This document shows positions 37,535-46,780 of a DNA stretch of 64,000 nucleotides, piece by piece. Position 1 is the first letter of the stretch, and every line of letters begins with the position of its first letter. The translations under genes were made by a program, and so were the position numbers. The notes beneath the pieces were generated by a model, which was given only the letters and a program-made list of their open reading frames with translations, was not told the origin of the DNA and made no database searches. Source of the DNA: Bacteroides finegoldii DSM 17565 (GTDB taxonomy: Bacteria; Bacteroidota; Bacteroidia; Bacteroidales; Bacteroidaceae); the NCBI RefSeq assembly GCF_000156195.1, contig NZ_GG688317.1, forward strand, positions 186,001 to 250,000. The letters run 5' to 3'.

Positions 37535-37566
37535 TTATTTGTTGAATAATAAAACGAAATTACAAT

Positions 37567-38013
37567 ATGAACTTAAGTAATTTAAAACCTGCAGAGGGAT
37601 CTACTAAGACAAGAAAAAGAATTGGACGTGGTGCTGGTTCTGGATTAGGCGGTACTTCTACAAGAGGTCATAAAGGAGCTAAATCAAGATCTGGATACTC
37701 TAAGAAAATCGGTTTTGAAGGTGGTCAGATGCCTCTTCAACGTCGAGTTCCTAAATTTGGTTTCAAGAATATCAATCGTGTAGAATATAAAGCTATCAAC
37801 TTGGATACTATCCAAAAACTCGCTGAAGTTAAGAGTTTGGTAAAGGTTGGTATAAACGACTTTATCGAAGCAGGATTTATTTCTTCAAATCAGTTAGTAA
37901 AAGTATTGGGTAACGGAACTCTGACTAACAAGCTGGAAGTAGAAGCTCATGCATTCTCTAAGACTGCAACTGCTGCTATCGAGGCTGCTGGTGGAACTGT
38001 AGTAAAACTCTGA
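37567..38013 (+). CDS. rplO: 50S ribosomal protein L15
   Basis: 148 residues. The Gly/Arg/Lys-rich N-terminal extension (RKRIGRGAGSGLGGTSTRGH) that threads into 23S rRNA is clear, followed by GFEGGQMPLQRRVPKFGF. secY follows after 4 bases. Confidence 0.98.
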   Translation: MNLSNLKPAEGSTKTRKRIGRGAGSGLGGTSTRGHKGAKSRSGYSKKIGFEGGQMPLQRRVPKFGFKNINRVEYKAINLDTIQKLAEVKSLVKVGINDFIEAGFISSNQLVKVLGNGTLTNKLEVEAHAFSKTATAAIEAAGGTVVKL

Positions 38014-38017
38014 TTCA

Positions 38018-39358
38018 ATGAGAAAAGCTATTGAAACATTAAAGAATATATGGAAGATTGAGGATCTGAGACAGCGGATCCTCATCACCATATTGTTTGT
38101 GGCAATTTACCGTTTTGGGTCATACGTCGTATTACCGGGTATCAATCCGGCGATGTTGGCAAAATTGCACGAACAAACAAGTGAAGGCCTTTTAGCCTTG
38201 TTAAATATGTTCTCTGGAGGAGCATTTTCTAATGCCTCTATTTTTGCATTAGGAATTATGCCTTATATCTCTGCATCTATCGTGATCCAGTTGTTGGGAA
38301 TCGCTGTGCCGTATTTCCAGAAATTACAGCGCGAAGGTGAGAGCGGCAGAAGAAAAATGAATCAATATACTCGTTATCTGACGATTGCTATATTGTTAGT
38401 TCAGGCCCCTTCTTATTTGCTCAATCTTAAAATGCAGGCTGGCCCTTCCTTGAATGCTTCATTAGATTGGACTCTGTTTATGATTACCTCTACCATTATT
38501 TTGGCAGCTGGTAGTATGTTTATTTTGTGGCTTGGTGAAAGAATTACTGATAAAGGTATTGGTAATGGTATTTCATTTATTATCTTGATTGGTATTATCG
38601 CTCGTTTCCCTGATGCTTTGTTGCAAGAAGTTGTATCCAGAGTAGCAAATAAGAGTGGTGGTTTGATCATGTTTATAATTGAAATCGTATTCTTGTTATT
38701 AGTGATTGGTGCCGCTATTCTTTTGGTGCAGGGTACAAGAAAGATTCCTGTACAGTATGCAAAAAGAATTGTAGGTAACAAGCAATATGGTGGCGCTAGA
38801 CAGTACATTCCTTTGAAAGTGAATGCTGCAGGTGTAATGCCTATCATCTTTGCTCAGGCAATCATGTTTATACCTATTACATTTATCGGTTTCTCAAATG
38901 TAAATGATGCAGGCGGTTTCTTGCATGCGTTTACAGATCATACAAGTTTCTGGTATAACTTTGTCTTTGCGGTAATGATTATATTATTTACATATTTCTA
39001 TACTGTAATTACAATCAATCCGACTCAGATGGCTGAGGATATGAAGAGAAATAATGGTTTCATCCCTGGTATCAAACCGGGAAAGCAGACAGCAGAGTAT
39101 ATCGATGATATTATGTCACGTATCACTTTGCCGGGTTCTTTCTTCTTGGCTTTGGTTGCCATTATGCCTGCTTTTGCCGGTATATTCGGAGTGCAAGCTG
39201 GATTCGCTCAATTCTTCGGCGGTACATCTTTGTTAATTCTTGTAGGTGTTGTTCTTGATACCCTGCAACAGGTTGAAAGTCATTTGTTGATGAGACACTA
39301 TGATGGTCTGTTGAAATCCGGTCGTATCAAAGGGCGCGCTGGTGTAGCGGCATATTAA
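38018..39358 (+). CDS. secY: Protein translocase subunit SecY
   Basis: 446 residues with ten hydrophobic segments. SecY is the channel of the Sec translocon in the inner membrane. YRFGSYVVLPGINP, the plug region, MLNMFSGGAFSNASIFALGIMP and the cytoplasmic loop FNPTQ-like TINPTQMAEDMKRNNGFIPG are hallmarks. Placed between rplO and map as in the spc operon. Confidence 0.98.
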   Translation: MRKAIETLKNIWKIEDLRQRILITILFVAIYRFGSYVVLPGINPAMLAKLHEQTSEGLLALLNMFSGGAFSNASIFALGIMPYISASIVIQLLGIAVPYFQKLQREGESGRRKMNQYTRYLTIAILLVQAPSYLLNLKMQAGPSLNASLDWTLFMITSTIILAAGSMFILWLGERITDKGIGNGISFIILIGIIARFPDALLQEVVSRVANKSGGLIMFIIEIVFLLLVIGAAILLVQGTRKIPVQYAKRIVGNKQYGGARQYIPLKVNAAGVMPIIFAQAIMFIPITFIGFSNVNDAGGFLHAFTDHTSFWYNFVFAVMIILFTYFYTVITINPTQMAEDMKRNNGFIPGIKPGKQTAEYIDDIMSRITLPGSFFLALVAIMPAFAGIFGVQAGFAQFFGGTSLLILVGVVLDTLQQVESHLLMRHYDGLLKSGRIKGRAGVAAY

Positions 39359-39373
39359 TTCTTTAGATTAGAA

Positions 39374-40171
39374 ATGATATTTCTTAAAACAGAAGATGAA
39401 ATAGAATTGCTCCGTCAGAGTAACCTGCTTGTTGGTAAAACTCTTGCAGAGGTTGCTAAACTGGTGAAGCCTGGTGTAACTACACGTGAGTTGGATAAAG
39501 TTGCTGAAGAGTTTATTAGAGATCATGGGGCAACTCCAACTTTCAAAGGATTTCCGAATCAATATGGAGAACCGTTTCCCGCATCCCTTTGTACTTCTGT
39601 AAATGATCAGGTAGTACATGGAATTCCGAATGATATTGTTCTGAAAGATGGTGATATCGTGTCTGTGGATTGTGGAACTTATATGAATGGTTTCTGTGGT
39701 GATTCTGCTTATACTTTTTGTGTAGGAGAGGTGGACGAGGAAGTTCGTAATTTGCTGAAGGTTACTAAAGAAGCGTTATATATCGGTATTCAAAACGCAG
39801 TGCAAGGCAAGAGAATCGGAGACATCGGGTATGCTATTCAGCAATATTGTGAGTCTCACTCTTATGGTGTAGTGCGTGAGTTTGTAGGTCATGGCATCGG
39901 TAAAGAGATGCACGAAGATCCTCAAGTTCCTAATTATGGTAAAAGAGGATATGGACCTTTGATGAAGAGAGGTCTTTGCATAGCGATAGAGCCGATGATA
40001 ACATTGGGAGACCGACAAGTGATTATGGAACGTGACGGGTGGACTGTGAGGACCAGGGATCGTAAATGTGCTGCGCATTTTGAACATACGGTAGCTGTTG
40101 GAGCTGGTGAAGCTGATATTTTGTCTTCATTCAAATTCATAGAAGAAGTTTTAGGAGATAAAGCAATATAA
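39374..40171 (+). CDS. map: Methionine aminopeptidase, type I
   Basis: 265 residues. Removes the N-terminal Met from nascent proteins with a two-metal site. Metal ligands appear in [21 protein letters not shown] (two Asp), [12 protein letters not shown] (His), IEPM (Glu) and FEHTV (Glu). It starts 15 bases after secY and its stop is 1 base before infA, so it is part of the spc transcript. Confidence 0.97.
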   Translation: MIFLKTEDEIELLRQSNLLVGKTLAEVAKLVKPGVTTRELDKVAEEFIRDHGATPTFKGFPNQYGEPFPASLCTSVNDQVVHGIPNDIVLKDGDIVSVDCGTYMNGFCGDSAYTFCVGEVDEEVRNLLKVTKEALYIGIQNAVQGKRIGDIGYAIQQYCESHSYGVVREFVGHGIGKEMHEDPQVPNYGKRGYGPLMKRGLCIAIEPMITLGDRQVIMERDGWTVRTRDRKCAAHFEHTVAVGAGEADILSSFKFIEEVLGDKAI

Positions 40172-40172
40172 T

Positions 40173-40391
40173 ATGGCAAAGCAATCTGCAATAGAACAAG
40201 ATGGAGTTATAGTTGAAGCATTGTCAAATGCAATGTTTCGTGTTGAATTAGAAAACGGACATGAGATTACTGCACATATTTCAGGTAAGATGCGGATGCA
40301 TTACATCAAGATCCTGCCGGGAGATAAAGTGAGAGTCGAAATGTCTCCTTACGACTTATCGAAAGGAAGAATTGTGTTTAGATATAAATAA
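40173..40391 (+). CDS. infA: Translation initiation factor IF-1
   Basis: 72 residues, an OB-fold protein that blocks the 30S A site during initiation. [20 protein letters not shown] and the C-terminal [12 protein letters not shown] match the family closely. The ATG follows the map stop codon directly. rpmJ follows after 8 bases. Confidence 0.98.
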   Translation: MAKQSAIEQDGVIVEALSNAMFRVELENGHEITAHISGKMRMHYIKILPGDKVRVEMSPYDLSKGRIVFRYK

Positions 40392-40399
40392 AATAAGAT

Positions 40400-40516
40400 A
40401 TGAAAGTAAGAGCATCATTAAAGAAACGCACGCCAGAATGTAAGATCGTTAGACGTAATGGCCGTTTGTATGTTATTAACAAGAAAAATCCTAAGTATAA
40501 ACAACGTCAAGGATAA
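40400..40516 (+). CDS. rpmJ: 50S ribosomal protein L36, zinc-free form
   Basis: 38 residues: [20 protein letters not shown] then [18 protein letters not shown]. Only one of the usual zinc ligands (Cys14) remains, so this is the C-minus form, consistent with the zinc-free S14 of the same operon. It lies between infA and rpsM in standard order. Confidence 0.96.
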   Translation: MKVRASLKKRTPECKIVRRNGRLYVINKKNPKYKQRQG

Positions 40517-40521
40517 TTTGT

Positions 40522-40529
40522 TATTTTTG
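40522..40529 (+). promoter_or_regulatory. Possible internal -7 promoter element before rpsM
   Basis: TATTTTTG matches TAnnTTTG, 20 bases upstream of the rpsM ATG. No TTTG -33 at the expected distance, so it may be chance in A/T-rich DNA or a weak internal promoter for the alpha-operon genes. Confidence 0.3.
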
Positions 40530-40549
40530 CAAAAAAAATAATTTAGTAT

Positions 40550-40930
40550 ATGGCTATAAGAATAGTTGGTGTAGACTTGCCTCAGAACAAAAGAGGTGAA
40601 ATTGCGTTGACCTATGTATATGGAATAGGTCGCAGTAGTTCAGCAAAAATTTTAGATAAAGCTGGTGTAGATAAAGATCTGAAGGTTAAAGACTGGACAG
40701 ATGATCAGGCTGCTAAGATTCGTGAGATTATCGGTGCAGAGTATAAAGTAGAAGGTGATCTTCGTTCTGAAATCCAATTGAACATTAAGCGATTAATGGA
40801 TATTGGTTGCTATCGTGGTGTACGTCACCGTATTGGTCTGCCTGTAAGAGGTCAGAGCACTAAGAACAATGCACGTACTCGTAAGGGTAGAAAGAAAACC
40901 GTTGCTAATAAGAAAAAAGCTACTAAATAA
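40550..40930 (+). CDS. rpsM: 30S ribosomal protein S13
   Basis: 126 residues. S13 contacts the P-site tRNA and bridge B1. [40 protein letters not shown] and the Lys-rich tail are typical. rpsK starts 11 bases downstream. Confidence 0.98.
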
Positions 40931-40941
40931 TAATTGTTGAT

Positions 40942-41331
40942 ATGGCAAAAAAAACAGTTGCAGCTAAAAAGAGAAATGTGAAAGTAGACGCTAATGGACA
41001 GTTGCATGTTCATTCATCTTTCAACAATATTATTGTTTCTCTTGCAAATAGTGAAGGGCAGATTATCTCTTGGTCATCTGCTGGTAAAATGGGATTTAGA
41101 GGTTCTAAAAAGAACACTCCTTATGCAGCGCAGATGGCTGCCCAAGATTGTGCTAAAATTGCATTCGATCTTGGTCTAAGAAAGGTAAAAGCATATGTGA
41201 AGGGTCCAGGTAACGGACGTGAGTCTGCTATTAGAACTATCCACGGTGCTGGTATCGAAGTTACTGAAATCATTGACGTGACTCCGCTTCCACATAATGG
41301 TTGTCGTCCTCCGAAAAGACGTAGAGTTTAA
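40942..41331 (+). CDS. rpsK: 30S ribosomal protein S11
   Basis: 129 residues. S11 forms the platform near the E-site codon. [32 protein letters not shown] and the C-terminal [15 protein letters not shown] are diagnostic. A 118-base A/T-rich gap follows before rpsD. Confidence 0.98.
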
Positions 41332-41449
41332 TTTACCTTTAACTTACACAATGATCTTGATTTTGTTTTTGGATTACATTTAATTTCTCTCTGTAAACGC
41401 GGCTGCAACAAATTAAGTTCATGAATAAACAATTAAATATTTAAAAGAA

Positions 41450-42055
41450 ATGGCTAGATATACTGGACCAAAATCAAGAATCGCCCGTAAATTCGGTGAA
41501 GGAATCTTTGGAGCTGATAAAGTTTTGTCAAAGAAGAATTATCCTCCCGGACAACATGGAAATTCAAGAAAAAGAAAAACTTCCGAATATGGTGTGCAAC
41601 TTCGTGAAAAGCAGAAAGCTAAATACACCTATGGAGTTTTAGAAAAACAATTCCGCAATTTGTTTGAAAAGGCAGCTACTGCGAAAGGTATTACCGGTGA
41701 GGTACTCCTTCAATTGCTGGAAGGCCGTCTTGACAACGTAGTATTCCGTTTGGGTATTGCTCCTACACGTGCTGCTGCTCGTCAGTTGGTTAGTCACAAA
41801 CATATTACTGTAGATGGTGAAGTAGTAAACATTCCTTCATACGCAGTAAAACCAGGACAATTGATTGGTGTTCGTGAAAGATCTAAATCTTTGGAAGTAA
41901 TTGCTAATTCTCTCGCTGGTTTCAATCATAGCAAATATGCTTGGTTGGAATGGGATGAAGCTTCAAAGGTTGGTAAAATGTTGCACATACCTGAGAGAGC
42001 AGACATTCCTGAGAACATTAAAGAACATTTGATCGTTGAATTGTATTCTAAATAA
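41450..42055 (+). CDS. rpsD: 30S ribosomal protein S4
   Basis: 201 residues. S4 initiates 30S assembly. [37 protein letters not shown] and an S4 RNA-binding domain ([18 protein letters not shown]) are visible. In E. coli S4 represses the alpha operon by binding an mRNA pseudoknot; the 118-base leader before this gene would be the place for such a site, but I cannot show one. Confidence 0.98.
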   Translation: MARYTGPKSRIARKFGEGIFGADKVLSKKNYPPGQHGNSRKRKTSEYGVQLREKQKAKYTYGVLEKQFRNLFEKAATAKGITGEVLLQLLEGRLDNVVFRLGIAPTRAAARQLVSHKHITVDGEVVNIPSYAVKPGQLIGVRERSKSLEVIANSLAGFNHSKYAWLEWDEASKVGKMLHIPERADIPENIKEHLIVELYSK

Positions 42056-42066
42056 TAATTAATTTC

Positions 42067-43059
42067 ATGGCGATATTAGCATTTCAAAAACCTGATAAAG
42101 TATTAATGTTGGAGGCGGACTCCAGATTCGGTAAATTCGAATTTCGTCCGTTGGAACCCGGTTTTGGTATTACTGTAGGTAATGCGTTACGCCGTATCCT
42201 TCTCTCTTCATTAGAGGGTTTTGCTATCACAACTATCAGAATCGATGGTGTGGAGCATGAATTTTCTAGTGTACCTGGAGTAAAAGAGGATGTTACCAAC
42301 ATTATCTTGAATCTGAAACAAGTGAGATTCAAGCAAGTAGTTGAAGAGTTCGAGAGCGAAAAAGTGAGCATCACTGTCGAGAATTCCAGTGAATTTAAAG
42401 CAGGTGACATAGGTAAGTATTTGACTGGATTTGAAGTGTTAAATCCGGAATTAGTTATTTGTCATTTAGATTCTAAGTCAACTATGCAGATTGATATTAC
42501 AATTAACAAAGGACGTGGTTATGTGCCTGCTGATGAAAATCGCGAGTACTGTACGGATGTTAATGTAATTCCAATCGACTCTATTTATACACCGATACGT
42601 AATGTCAAGTATGCTGTAGAAAACTTCCGTGTAGAACAGAAGACTGACTACGAAAAGCTGGTACTTGAAATTAGTACCGACGGTTCTATACATCCGAAAG
42701 AAGCGCTGAAAGAAGCTGCAAAGATTCTGATTTATCACTTCATGTTATTCTCAGATGAGAAGATCACGCTTGAAAGTAATGATACTGACGGCAATGAAGA
42801 GTTTGACGAAGAAGTATTGCATATGCGTCAGCTGTTGAAAACTAAACTCGTTGATATGGATTTGTCAGTTCGTGCCCTCAACTGCTTGAAGGCTGCTGAT
42901 GTAGAAACTCTTGGCGACTTGGTACAATTCAACAAAACTGACCTGTTGAAATTCAGAAACTTCGGAAAGAAATCGCTTACCGAGCTTGATGATTTGCTGG
43001 AAAGTCTGAATCTGTCGTTTGGAACCGATATTTCTAAATATAAATTAGATAAAGAATAA
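42067..43059 (+). CDS. rpoA: DNA-directed RNA polymerase subunit alpha
   Basis: 330 residues. The N-terminal domain for assembly contains [20 protein letters not shown]; after a linker, the C-terminal domain with two helix-hairpin-helix-like units ([34 protein letters not shown]) binds DNA and activators. It follows rpsD by 11 bases and is followed by rplQ 3 bases later. Confidence 0.98.
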   Translation: MAILAFQKPDKVLMLEADSRFGKFEFRPLEPGFGITVGNALRRILLSSLEGFAITTIRIDGVEHEFSSVPGVKEDVTNIILNLKQVRFKQVVEEFESEKVSITVENSSEFKAGDIGKYLTGFEVLNPELVICHLDSKSTMQIDITINKGRGYVPADENREYCTDVNVIPIDSIYTPIRNVKYAVENFRVEQKTDYEKLVLEISTDGSIHPKEALKEAAKILIYHFMLFSDEKITLESNDTDGNEEFDEEVLHMRQLLKTKLVDMDLSVRALNCLKAADVETLGDLVQFNKTDLLKFRNFGKKSLTELDDLLESLNLSFGTDISKYKLDKE

Positions 43060-43062
43060 AAA

Positions 43063-43572
43063 ATGAGACATAATAAAAAATTCAATCATTTAGGTCGTAC
43101 TGCTTCTCATAGAAGCGCTATGTTATCTAACATGGCTTGCTCTTTGATCAAGCACAAAAGAATCACTACGACTGTTGCAAAGGCAAAAGCTTTGAAAAAG
43201 TTTGTTGAGCCTTTGATTACTAAGTCTAAAGAAGATACTACGAACTCTCGTCGTGTTGTATTTAGCAACTTGCAAGATAAGATTGCAGTAACAGAGTTGT
43301 TCAAAGAAATCTCTGTTAAGATTGCTGATCGTCCGGGTGGTTATACTCGTATTATCAAGACTGGTAACCGTTTGGGTGACAACGCTGAAATGTGCTTCAT
43401 TGAGTTAGTTGACTACAATGAAAACATGGCTAAGGAAAAAGTTGCTAAGAAAGCTACTCGTACTCGTCGTTCTAAGAAGAGCACAGAGGCTGCAGCACCT
43501 GTTGCTGTTGAAGCTCCTGCAACTGAAGAAGCTCCTAAGGCTGAAGAACCTAAAGCAGAGTCTGCAGAATAA
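43063..43572 (+). CDS. rplQ: 50S ribosomal protein L17
   Basis: 169 residues. The core ([20 protein letters not shown] to IELVDYNE) matches bacterial L17 near the tunnel exit. A roughly 45-residue Lys- then Ala/Glu/Pro-rich tail extends it beyond the E. coli length, as common in Bacteroidota. Last gene of the super-operon; a strong terminator follows. Confidence 0.97.
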   Translation: MRHNKKFNHLGRTASHRSAMLSNMACSLIKHKRITTTVAKAKALKKFVEPLITKSKEDTTNSRRVVFSNLQDKIAVTELFKEISVKIADRPGGYTRIIKTGNRLGDNAEMCFIELVDYNENMAKEKVAKKATRTRRSKKSTEAAAPVAVEAPATEEAPKAEEPKAESAE

Positions 43573-43599
43573 TTCAACGATTGTTCATATCGAATATAA

Positions 43600-43633
43600 A
43601 GGCTATTCCGGTAACGGAGTAGCCTCTTTTGTT
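43600..43633 (+). terminator. Terminator of the ribosomal super-operon
   Basis: AGGCTATTCCG at 43600-43610 pairs with CGGAGTAGCCT at 43615-43625 (11 bp, one G-T) closed by a GTAA tetraloop, followed by CTTTTGTT. Confidence 0.85.
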
Positions 43634-43703
43634 ATGATCCTGTTACTAATCCTAAGATAAATTAAAAGATTTCTTCAATGAACCTTACCTGGATAGAATC
43701 TGT

Positions 43704-43711
43704 TATATTTG
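43704..43711 (+). promoter_or_regulatory. -7 promoter element close to the start of the gene at 43721
   Basis: TATATTTG matches TAnnTTTG and ends only 9 bases before the ATG at 43721, so a transcript from it would be almost leaderless. It overlaps an upstream TTG, which argues against that TTG as a start. No good -33 box. Confidence 0.4.
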
Positions 43712-43720
43712 TACGAGATT

Positions 43721-44110
43721 ATGGCAAAATTTGTAAAGGTTATATTGTTTCTGTTGTTGACGGTTACTCTTCACGGGGTAGCAGGCAATGTTTTCACTGG
43801 AAAAGCAGTGGAGCAGGGAAAGTATGCCGTAACATATTCGATGAGTCAGCATGAGCAGATCAGTGAACCGGAGTTCCCTTGTTCTCCTGTGGCTGAATTA
43901 AATAATTTGCAAAGTTATCAGACTTCGGTAACTCGTGTCCAGCGTGTACAACTTGGCGAATATTTCTCTACTCTAAAGAATCTGTTACAGTGCTGTGCAG
44001 ACTATGAGAATTCTCTCTCCCAGCATTTGGGAAAGATTTATAATACTACGTATTATTGTCAACCGTCCAGCGAGTATTATGTATTTGCTCTAAGGCGTAT
44101 TATTATTTAG
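43721..44110 (+). CDS. Unknown exported small protein
   Basis: 129 residues from the ATG at 43721. The N-terminus MAKFVKVILFLLLTVTLHGV then AGN is a signal peptide. The mature part is short, with four Cys (FPCSP, LLQCCADYE, YYCQP) that could form disulfides, and no motif I recognise. It stands alone between the ribosomal terminator and another unknown gene. Function unknown. Confidence 0.7.
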   Translation: MAKFVKVILFLLLTVTLHGVAGNVFTGKAVEQGKYAVTYSMSQHEQISEPEFPCSPVAELNNLQSYQTSVTRVQRVQLGEYFSTLKNLLQCCADYENSLSQHLGKIYNTTYYCQPSSEYYVFALRRIII

Positions 44111-44217
44111 CAGTTTATTTATTGGCATTATTTCTTTTAAGATTACTGGTATAACTATTATCTACCGGTCATCCTATCACCTTTATATTTTTACTAATAA
44201 ATTAAACTTTAAATATT

Positions 44218-44757
44218 ATGGCAACTACTCAAGCTATTGATGCTACTATATTTGCATCTTCACATCCCGATATCGCAAAACGTACTAGTTTTTCAGGTGT
44301 ATTAATATCCTCCGTTATGTTGGTGGTCGGTGTTATAGCATTTGCTTCCACCTTCGGACTGGAAGACAAATCTTCGACAGTCAGTATGGCTTTAATGGTT
44401 CTAGGAACAGGGCTGTTTCTTATGGGTATTTTCCGGCTATTCTGGAAATCAAAAGAGGTGGTTTATTTACCGACAGGCAGTGTTGCAAAAGAACATAGTG
44501 TATTCTTTGACCTAAAACATATGGATTCGTTGGTGAACATAGTGAATTCCGGTTCTTTTTCTGCAGATTCTGAAATAAAGAGTGAGTCTAACGGTAACAT
44601 ACGAATGGATATTATACTTTCTGAGGACAAAAAGTTTGCAGCGGTACAGCTATTCCAATTTGTACCTTATAATTATCAGCCTATAACATCGGTACAGTAC
44701 TATACCAATGAAAGTGCGTCTGCTGTTGTTGCATTTCTTTCCAAAAGCAAGATTTAA
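44218..44757 (+). CDS. Unknown membrane protein with two transmembrane segments
   Basis: 179 residues. Two hydrophobic segments, about 27-47 (GVLISSVMLVVGVIAFA) and 56-76 (VSMALMVLGTGLFLMGIF), are followed by a soluble C-terminal domain of about 100 residues (VVYLPTGSVAKEHSVFFDLK onward). No catalytic motif is apparent and I do not recognise the family. It converges with the MutS-like gene, 75 bases apart. Confidence 0.75.
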   Translation: MATTQAIDATIFASSHPDIAKRTSFSGVLISSVMLVVGVIAFASTFGLEDKSSTVSMALMVLGTGLFLMGIFRLFWKSKEVVYLPTGSVAKEHSVFFDLKHMDSLVNIVNSGSFSADSEIKSESNGNIRMDIILSEDKKFAAVQLFQFVPYNYQPITSVQYYTNESASAVVAFLSKSKI

Positions 44758-44825
44758 GGTATAGGCACACTTATTTGAGTTAGCAATCGCATAAAGAGAA
44801 AACTTTGATTTTTATATGTTGTGGG

Positions 44826-44863
44826 ATGGGGATTAGTCGTCAATAACGGCAATCCCCATTTTC
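44826..44863 (+). terminator. Possible terminator overlapping the 3' end of the MutS-like gene
   Basis: ATGGGGATT at 44826-44834 pairs perfectly with AATCCCCAT at 44851-44859, followed by TTTC. The arm lies partly in the last codons of the convergent MutS-like gene. The long 16-base loop and short T-run make it weak. Confidence 0.35.
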
Positions 44864-46647
44864 TTCATTAAGAAACATGCATTCATATTTTGGGCAACCC
44901 CGTTTCTCTTCTGATAAGAGAAGGTAAGTTCATTATTTGTGATATCTGCTTCAAAGCAATAATTCCGGATATTTTCCGGAAAGGCTTCTATTAAAGTGCC
45001 TAAAAGGAGATCATGAGTAGCGATGATACCGTTAGCATTCATACTCATGAATTGTTTGATAAGAGCAAAAGACCCCTTCTGTTTATCCATAGAATTTGTA
45101 CCTTTCAGGATTTCATCAAGGATAATAAAGAGTTCTTCCCCAGCTTCCAGTTTATCGATGATTAATTTTAGCCGTTTAAGTTCAGCGAAGAAATAAGATT
45201 CGTTATCGGTCAATGAGTCGCTGGTACGCAGACTGGTGACAAGGCGTGCCGGGTATATTTCCATTTCATCCGCCCAGACAGGCGCACCCATACATGCTAA
45301 AAGATAATTTACGCCTACAGTGCGTAGATACGTACTTTTGCCAGCCATATTAGCTCCGGTGATAATAATAAAGAAAGGCCGTTTGTCGATGTCTATTCCG
45401 TTACGCACACATTTGTTACGATCCATCAGAGGATGTCCCAATGCTTTCGCTTGCATATGGAAAGAATGCGAGTTGATTTTAGGATAGATATATTCCGGGT
45501 GATTATAGGCAAATGTTGCCAAAGAGCAATAGGCGTCGATTTCACCGACAGTCTCTATCCAGCGGGGTAGATCCGAAGCGTGTACCTCCTTCCATTGTTC
45601 AATTTTCATAACCTGGCGTAATTCCCAAAATATAAGTCCATTGAGAAGCATACTAATTAACAGATTATTCCGCTGGTCTAGTGCATTCATTAGTTTGGAA
45701 AGTCGGCGTACTGCCTGAGAAGCCGTTTGATTCCGGCTGGTAAGTTCAGCTTTCAACTCTTGCAATACAGGACTGTGCATATCTTTTTTCTCGGTGAGAA
45801 GAATCTGGTCAGCATACGTAGAGAGAATTTGTAGCTTTTTGCCATAGGTAGCCTGCAATTTAGTGATTCCTTTGGAAAAGACAGAATTGAATACTACAAA
45901 GCAAGCAAATACGCCTCCGGCAATGCTGGTGGGAAGGATATCCAGGCAGGTAAGACTTATGCACAGCAGATTGATTACGCTTACGGTGGCAGGGATCATA
46001 CGTAAAAGCCTATGCTTCCGATAATAGCTTGGACTATTTGCCCATTCCTTGATTTCGGAGGTATCTGCAGGTTTTCCTTTATAAAGCAACCCTGATAAAC
46101 GGATTTGTTGTCTATACTCCAGATCTGTCGATAACTCACGGATAGCCTCCTGCCGTTGTTCAATAGCCTCCTTATTTTCCAAATGCGCATTGAACCACTC
46201 TGCCAGATGCTCCTTGCCGACAGGCGTTGAAGTACGATTTATATATTGGAAAAGAGAATGCTCTCCGAAAATATCCAAATCAAAAGTATAAAGATGTCCC
46301 GGATCAATATATTCTTTTCCCCCATCAAAATCGGAGAAATCATACTGAATAGCGCGCAGCTCCTGTTCATTGATAACAATCTTCTTTTTCAGGAAATCTT
46401 TTCGGTGAAACCAGAAATTGTGCCGTTTGACCAACCATATAAATAAAATGAAAGGTAAAATAGCAAATATGGAAATATACAGCCAGCCGTCCGGCCAGAA
46501 AATGATAGTTCCTGCTATGGCTCCCACAAATAAAACGAGTCGCAAAAGACTGATATAATAGATACGTTTCCGAGCATTTCGTAACTCCAGTTCAGCTTTT
46601 TGAATGGTAAGCCGGTATGTTTCAATGATCTGTTCCAATTTTTCCAT
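44833..46647 (-). CDS. Membrane-anchored MutS-like ATPase
   Basis: About 604 residues from the ATG at 46647; the more upstream codon at 46671 overlaps the -7 promoter element and is unlikely. The C-terminal domain is the MutS ABC-type ATPase: Walker A GANMAGKST with Lys437, then TSLRTSDSLTDNESYFFAEL, Walker B FIILDEILKGTNS and the H-loop ATHD. It lacks the MutS mismatch-recognition and connector domains; instead two hydrophobic segments at about 32-75 (LLRLVLFVGAIAGTIIFW and ISIFAILPFILFIWL) anchor it. This is a MutS-related family widespread in Bacteroidota whose role is unknown; mismatch repair itself is improbable. Confidence 0.87.
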   Translation of the reverse strand: MEKLEQIIETYRLTIQKAELELRNARKRIYYISLLRLVLFVGAIAGTIIFWPDGWLYISIFAILPFILFIWLVKRHNFWFHRKDFLKKKIVINEQELRAIQYDFSDFDGGKEYIDPGHLYTFDLDIFGEHSLFQYINRTSTPVGKEHLAEWFNAHLENKEAIEQRQEAIRELSTDLEYRQQIRLSGLLYKGKPADTSEIKEWANSPSYYRKHRLLRMIPATVSVINLLCISLTCLDILPTSIAGGVFACFVVFNSVFSKGITKLQATYGKKLQILSTYADQILLTEKKDMHSPVLQELKAELTSRNQTASQAVRRLSKLMNALDQRNNLLISMLLNGLIFWELRQVMKIEQWKEVHASDLPRWIETVGEIDAYCSLATFAYNHPEYIYPKINSHSFHMQAKALGHPLMDRNKCVRNGIDIDKRPFFIIITGANMAGKSTYLRTVGVNYLLACMGAPVWADEMEIYPARLVTSLRTSDSLTDNESYFFAELKRLKLIIDKLEAGEELFIILDEILKGTNSMDKQKGSFALIKQFMSMNANGIIATHDLLLGTLIEAFPENIRNYCFEADITNNELTFSYQKRNGVAQNMNACFLMKKMGIAVIDD

Positions 46648-46668
46648 AATAAACTCAATACTTTTTCG

Positions 46669-46676
46669 CAAAGGTA
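46669..46676 (-). promoter_or_regulatory. -7 promoter element for the MutS-like gene
   Basis: The minus strand reads TACCTTTG, an exact TAnnTTTG match, 21 bases upstream of the ATG at 46647. Confidence 0.55.
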
Positions 46677-46709
46677 ATCAAAGTATATTTAAATATTTCT
46701 TTTTCTCCC

Positions 46710-46740
46710 TTGCATTTATCCGCTAAAATGTATAACTTTC
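46710..46740 (+). promoter_or_regulatory. Promoter for the gene at 46781
   Basis: TTG at 46710-46712 and TAACTTTC at 46733-46740 (one mismatch to TAnnTTTG) are 20 bases apart. Transcription would begin close to 46747, which makes the ATG at 46751 unlikely as a start. Confidence 0.4.
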
Positions 46741-46765
46741 CACTCGAAAAATGCGTTTAGACAGG

Positions 46766-46774
46766 AAAGGAGGA
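46766..46774 (+). promoter_or_regulatory. Ribosome binding site that fixes the start at 46781
   Basis: AAGGAGGA-type Shine-Dalgarno sequence ends 6 bases before the ATG at 46781. This is unusual in a genome with few such sites and favours this ATG, which starts a signal peptide, over the in-frame ATG at 46751. Confidence 0.55.
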
Positions 46775-46780
46775 AGACCA

